DNA of 46,915 bases from the NCBI GenBank assembly GCA_003427395.1, contig BFEA01000287.1:1530704-1577618 (forward strand), read 5' to 3'. The notes under the pieces are model-generated. The model had not been told where the DNA came from. It saw nothing but the letters and a program-made list of their open reading frames with translations, and searched no databases. Source of the stretch: Chara braunii. Its lineage: Eukaryota; Streptophyta; Charophyceae; Charales; Characeae. Both the position numbers and the translations under genes were made by a program. This document shows, piece by piece, positions 42,518 to 46,915 of the stretch (position 1 is its first letter; every line of letters begins with the position of its first letter).

Positions 42518-45500
42518 GACCATTGGCGGGCAGATCAGACTGTGAGTTGGGGAACGAGGTGGTGAAAGTGGTGAGATACGTACCTGTTGCATGAAGAAAG
42601 GTCGACATCGGTGTTGACATCATCACACGCTGGTAGTCAAGTTGCCTGGTTGCTGTCATACTGTGGTTGTAGTGATAGGTTGTAGAGTAGATAGGGCGCC
42701 TGGCGTCATTCAAAAGAGAGAGCTACATTGGGTTATGCTGTTGGTGTTGCCCTGTTGGGCTTGGATATTGACTCACGATTATTCTGTATCACTCTCAAAT
42801 GGATGGTTACTCAGTTCCAGTGTTCCATCTGCTCTTGCTTTAACTACTCGGACTTCAGTGTGATTTGGCAACTTGGATTTATGTGCTTCATCCACATTCA
42901 GGTTCCTTACAGTTATTATTATTATTTTTATTATTATTAGTGTTATGTAATCAGACTCACTCTCATACATGTGATAGCAGCACCGCAAACTGGCGACAAG
43001 CGCCTACCCAAACTCAGAGATATGGTAGCCGAGAGCACAGTTCAAGAGCTGGTTCACTTCAAATGGCTCTGGCACAACAGCGCCCAACCGCTTACTGTTC
43101 ACACACCCTGGATCCCGCTGGGTGTCCCCCACACACACGCGGATACACACACGCAGACCATAAGTGGCACTGATAAAAAGTGACACACGCATGCACTAAG
43201 TGAACAGTCAAGGGATGGATAGACAAACACGGACAGACACGGACAGACCAAGGCAAGGCACAGACAAGCAGACAGACAACTCAGATAGGGGGGGCATACA
43301 TCACAGACACAAGACAACATACAGGCGCCGTCACGGTGATGAGAGAGCAGTGAAAACACAATGTGACACTGTGATAAACGCATGCACGCTCCATGTTGCA
43401 GTTGTGGCAGTGATGGCTGCCTCTACCCTATCGCTGTGGGTGCACTTGTCTCTTGCCGCTTCAACTTCGGGACTGCTGCAGACTTCCTCGCACAAGACGC
43501 TGAGACAACGCTTCCACTTGGCCCCTCAAGAATAAATGAATGACTGTGTGTTGCTTCTTGATTTATACCTTGTGACTCGTCGGTCGGCCCCTTTGTCCAT
43601 GGTCCATTGTGCACTCAGTCCCAGGCGGTACTTGCAGATCTGGGCCGGACTAACTGGATTTAGACTGCCGACTCCGCAAGGTGGGACGCATACATACCTT
43701 GTGACAAACACAGACAGTGACGATCACACAGGCCCAACAAAATACAGTCACACAGATACTGTGATACAGGGCACTGTCACGGTGCACAGACTTTACACGG
43801 TCACATGTGGACTTTGATATGCAGTGACACGGTGACATATACCACGTGACGTAAGTAAGGTGACACAGTCGCACCGTGACGGGTACGACGTAACGAAGGC
43901 ACCGTGGTGCAGCCGCAAGCGCACACGCGCTACCGTCTATCTGTTGCGGCCGTCACCACCTACCCTACCCTACTGCTGGTTCCTTAATAGCTGCATTATC
44001 CGAGCATCTGTAGGCGACCATTGCGCGGGTTGCTGTAGCAGCAACTCTGCAGGACTTACGTGGGACAAGTGAAATGGCTCAGCACTATAGTTTGATTTAA
44101 ACTTTGGGTTTGTACGGACCTGTTCCGTCCGCCCAATGAGGTTCAGAGTACCGCGTGGTACTTGCAAAGATGGACTGGGACGCTACAGTCTGGAATAGAC
44201 AGACTCGGGCTGATGACAAACGTAGTTTGGGATAAACAGTCAACGACCGATGCACATATATGCTGAGGCAGATACGCGATTACGTGGCACATACACAGAT
44301 ACAGTAGGATACATTCATATGCAGGGACACATGCGCGACTACACGGTCACAGCAGCATACCCGCACAACAGGTACAAAGGGGTTCTGAATGCGTATGATG
44401 GTAACAACAGGATTGTTCTCTCACCTACATTCGGATTCGGGGACTTGGTGGAAAAACTAGTACGTTACTATTCTTTTGATAGTTGTGATAGCAATCTTGG
44501 AGCTGCTATTCCGTCACCACCCGATTTATTGTATTATTATTATTATTATTATCGTTGTTATTATAAGTATTATTATTATCAAACCAGCGGCCCTCAGCGA
44601 ACCTCGTGTCACCCTAAGTGAAGGGCAAGATCTGTGACCACCCTAAGTGACGGCTGGTCAGGATATCCACGAACAGGTCTTTTTTTTTGCAATTTGAAAG
44701 ATGGGTATCCGTCAGTTGCAGCACGACAGTGGGTGGTGTGCACCATGGATTCCAGATTCCTGCGTAAAGCAGTTGAGCCCAGGGCTTCAGTTGGTTGAGC
44801 CCGGGGACAGGCCAGGGTAGGCCGACACGTCACATATTTGGACGTTGGTCAGTCAGAAAGCAGCATTGTCGTCGTAAGGCCGAGCGTACCAATGAAGAAA
44901 CTGGGAAAGGATCGTATCTGGGCAGTAACCCAGGCATAAAGGCTGCAACTGTACTTCCTGGGCCACGCCAGGGAGAGCCTGGGCGCAGCTACCAGGACAC
45001 TGGCACGGGCTCGACGCTAACCGCCCATGCCCCACACTGGCATATAGGCAGAAGTGGCAAGTGAGGAAGGATCTGACCAATGCGAGCACCGCCGGCACGC
45101 CACACTAACGCAAGGAACCGCGCTGCGTAAAGCTACGCTAGGCAAAAGGGAGCAGGTTTGCAATGATGAAGTGAAGCACTGCTTAGGCACGGGGCGCAGC
45201 CAGGTTGACTGAAGGTAAAGGGCGCTGTGTGGGTCATCAAGAGAGAAGTACCTGGGTGGAGAGGAGGTTGGCATGGGTGCTGACATCATCACTCGCTGGT
45301 CGTCTGATGAAAATTATAGCATTAGGTTGTAGAGTAGATAGGGTGCCGGACACCATTCAAGAGAAAGAGCTACACTAGGTTATGCTGTTGGTGTGGCCGA
45401 TTGAACTTGGACACTAACTCACGCTTCTGTTGTATCGTTCTTAAAGGAGATGGCTACTTGGTTCCATTATGCTATCTACTCTTGCTTTGGCTACTTGGAC

Positions 45501-45935
45501 TGACCGTGTGATTTTGCGAGGAGGATTTCAGCGCTTTGTCTACATTCATGTCCCTAACAACTAATTATTATTATTATTGTCATTATTATTATTATTATTA
45601 TTATTATTAGCAAATTCGTTTCATTCACCCTTCTCCTACATGAGAACAGCAGCACACGGAGACTATGGTACACAATGACACAAAGAGAAGGAGACATACG
45701 TACAACAAGGGAGACAAAGATAGAGAGAAAGAAGAGACTGTAGGTAGATTTGTGGAGTGAAGTAGGCTGGGGCGTTGGGGTTGTCATGGGCCTGAGGATT
45801 TGAGTTTTGGCTCGCTACTTTATTGTATTGCTCTGTTTGGGTGAATGCGCAGAGCTATGATATTTGCTGCTTGTATACAACTATCCAGACGCCTGTGTGA
45901 TCTTGCAACCCGGGTTTTGATATCATTCGTTTTCA

Positions 45936-45991
<56 letters not shown>

Positions 45992-46789
45992 GTATTACTA
46001 TTATTTATATCATTTGAGGTCGCATACTAGAATAGGAATCAGAGTTGGGGAAAAAGGGTGCGAGGCAACAGAGCGAGGGAGGGGCGCCAACAAGTATGAC
46101 GGCTCTTACCTCCTTTATCCTCCTCCATTTTCTTATGCCTAAACCCCACATAAGCACATAACCATCTTCAAGCAACATGAGTGAATATAGTATCTTCAAA
46201 TGGCTTACTTAGATCAACACTCATGCGCAGAGGACTCCCATTCCATATTTTATCCATATAACACGGCGATTGCGGGAGCTCTGCTGGAGTTCAGGCGGAA
46301 CTCTGGAGGCAGGGAACGACGAGGTACGTTACTTTGACCCAATTGCTGTTTTAGAACATAACAGGCTACCATCCGCAATGATGCTCATAAAGGAATTCAG
46401 GATCGATAAACCCTTCAAAGGTTAAGGGATGGACAAAGGTCTTGGATTGCGGGTAGAGAGAAGGTTGGTTGAGTGAAAACTCACTGCTTCCGGGTACAAC
46501 AATCTTGATGTGTGGGCATTGATTGGAAGTATGGATACAAGGTATCAACCTTCCACGATCATTCTCTTTATACTCCTTATAAACACTGATGGGTACCTTG
46601 ATTTGAGCTTGCTATAATCAGCTGTCATAGATCACACCGATCATTGCTCATTATGCATTTGATCCAGCATAAATTCTCGAACTAACAACGATTCAGGGCT
46701 CGAATGTCATCGAAAGCGATGACTTGATCCATAGATAAGACTTGTGTGGAGGTAAGAATAGCAGGGAAAGTCTGCCTTTACTCCGACGA

Positions 46790-46915
46790 GCCTTACGCTT
46801 GGTCAGTGATAAGTGCAAGGATCCTTGGACACCCGCCTTATTGAGGGCTAGCGAGTGATAAGAGTAGCAGGGGAATCCTGCCTTATAAGTGACTAGTCTG
46901 ATATAAGAGTAGTGA
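46790..46915. repeat. Start of hairpin-bearing array, copy 2
   Basis: Contains CAAGGATCCTTG at 46816-46827 and the first TGATAAG...CTTATAA hairpin equivalent. One arm has a base change relative to copy 1. The array continues past the window. Confidence 0.85.

Larger units (their letters stand above)
35270..46915 (+). repeat. Giant direct repeat, copy 2 (cut by window end)
   Basis: Collinear with 12350-24319 in the same orientation. It starts at the same TGTCGG, and its last bases correspond to 24319. It has no N gap at the TG microsatellite, carries a 38-bp deletion near 37898 relative to copy 1, and differs in ATT run lengths. Internal counterparts are alpha modules near 36895, 38461 and 39991, beta modules near 40375, 41050, 42245, 42680, 45325 and 45735, and gamma modules near 41372 and 42975. 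No protein gene is credible in either copy. Confidence 0.95.

Overview
This window is eukaryotic, repeat-dominated DNA with no convincing host protein gene. It holds long ATT, GA, TG and GAA microsatellites, poly-T runs, satellites, a degenerate LINE, two related Ty3-type retroelements and a direct repeat at least 11.6-12 kb long. A 17-nt site matching 16 of 17 bases of the complement of plant tRNA-Asp, plus the style of the repeats, point to a plant-lineage (streptophyte) genome. A large-genome charophyte alga is my guess from family resemblance, not a demonstrated identity. The assembly starts with an untrimmed Nextera mate-pair junction adapter, has a 280-N gap, and has a few ambiguous bases near 40973.

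Layout. 1-72 is a library artefact. 73-1430 is microsatellite-rich. 1430-3480 is a decayed L1-like LINE with endonuclease and the start of RT. 4286-4532 holds two long hairpins. 5830-7300 carries a diverged short repeated phrase. 8430-10655 (minus strand) is a decayed Ty3-like element showing integrase and the Pol C-terminus, an intron-like spacer, and then a gag-like ORF. 10800-11297 is an unrecognised minus-strand ORF. 11334-12349 is two tandem arrays, the second a 41-bp satellite. 12350 to at least 24319 is copy 1 of the giant repeat. 24190-24770 is a hairpin array. 26370/26373 is an LTR-type end plus primer binding site. 26690-33726 is a second Ty3-like element on the plus strand. 33788-35269 has two polypurine tracts and unexplained sequence. 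35270-46915 is copy 2 of the giant repeat, cut by the window end.

The most notable point is gene order. In both Ty3-like copies, which are diverged and on opposite strands, a gag-like ORF lies downstream of pol instead of upstream. In both, a GT...AG intron-like spacer with a pyrimidine-rich 3' end separates them, and its donor falls at the same point, just after the conserved 'V-R-E' at the Pol C-terminus. In the plus copy the usual gag position holds a previously unrecognised domain present twice in tandem. This suggests a retroelement lineage with a pol-intron-gag arrangement.

The second major feature is the giant direct repeat flanking that element. It could be a pair of very large LTRs (copy 1 would be 14,021 bp if it runs from TG at 12350 to CA at 26370), a segmental duplication, or two insertions of one large element. 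The sequence supports the first idea only in part, because no polypurine tract abuts copy 2. The repeat is itself built from several rounds of internal duplication of modules ending in ATT microsatellites.
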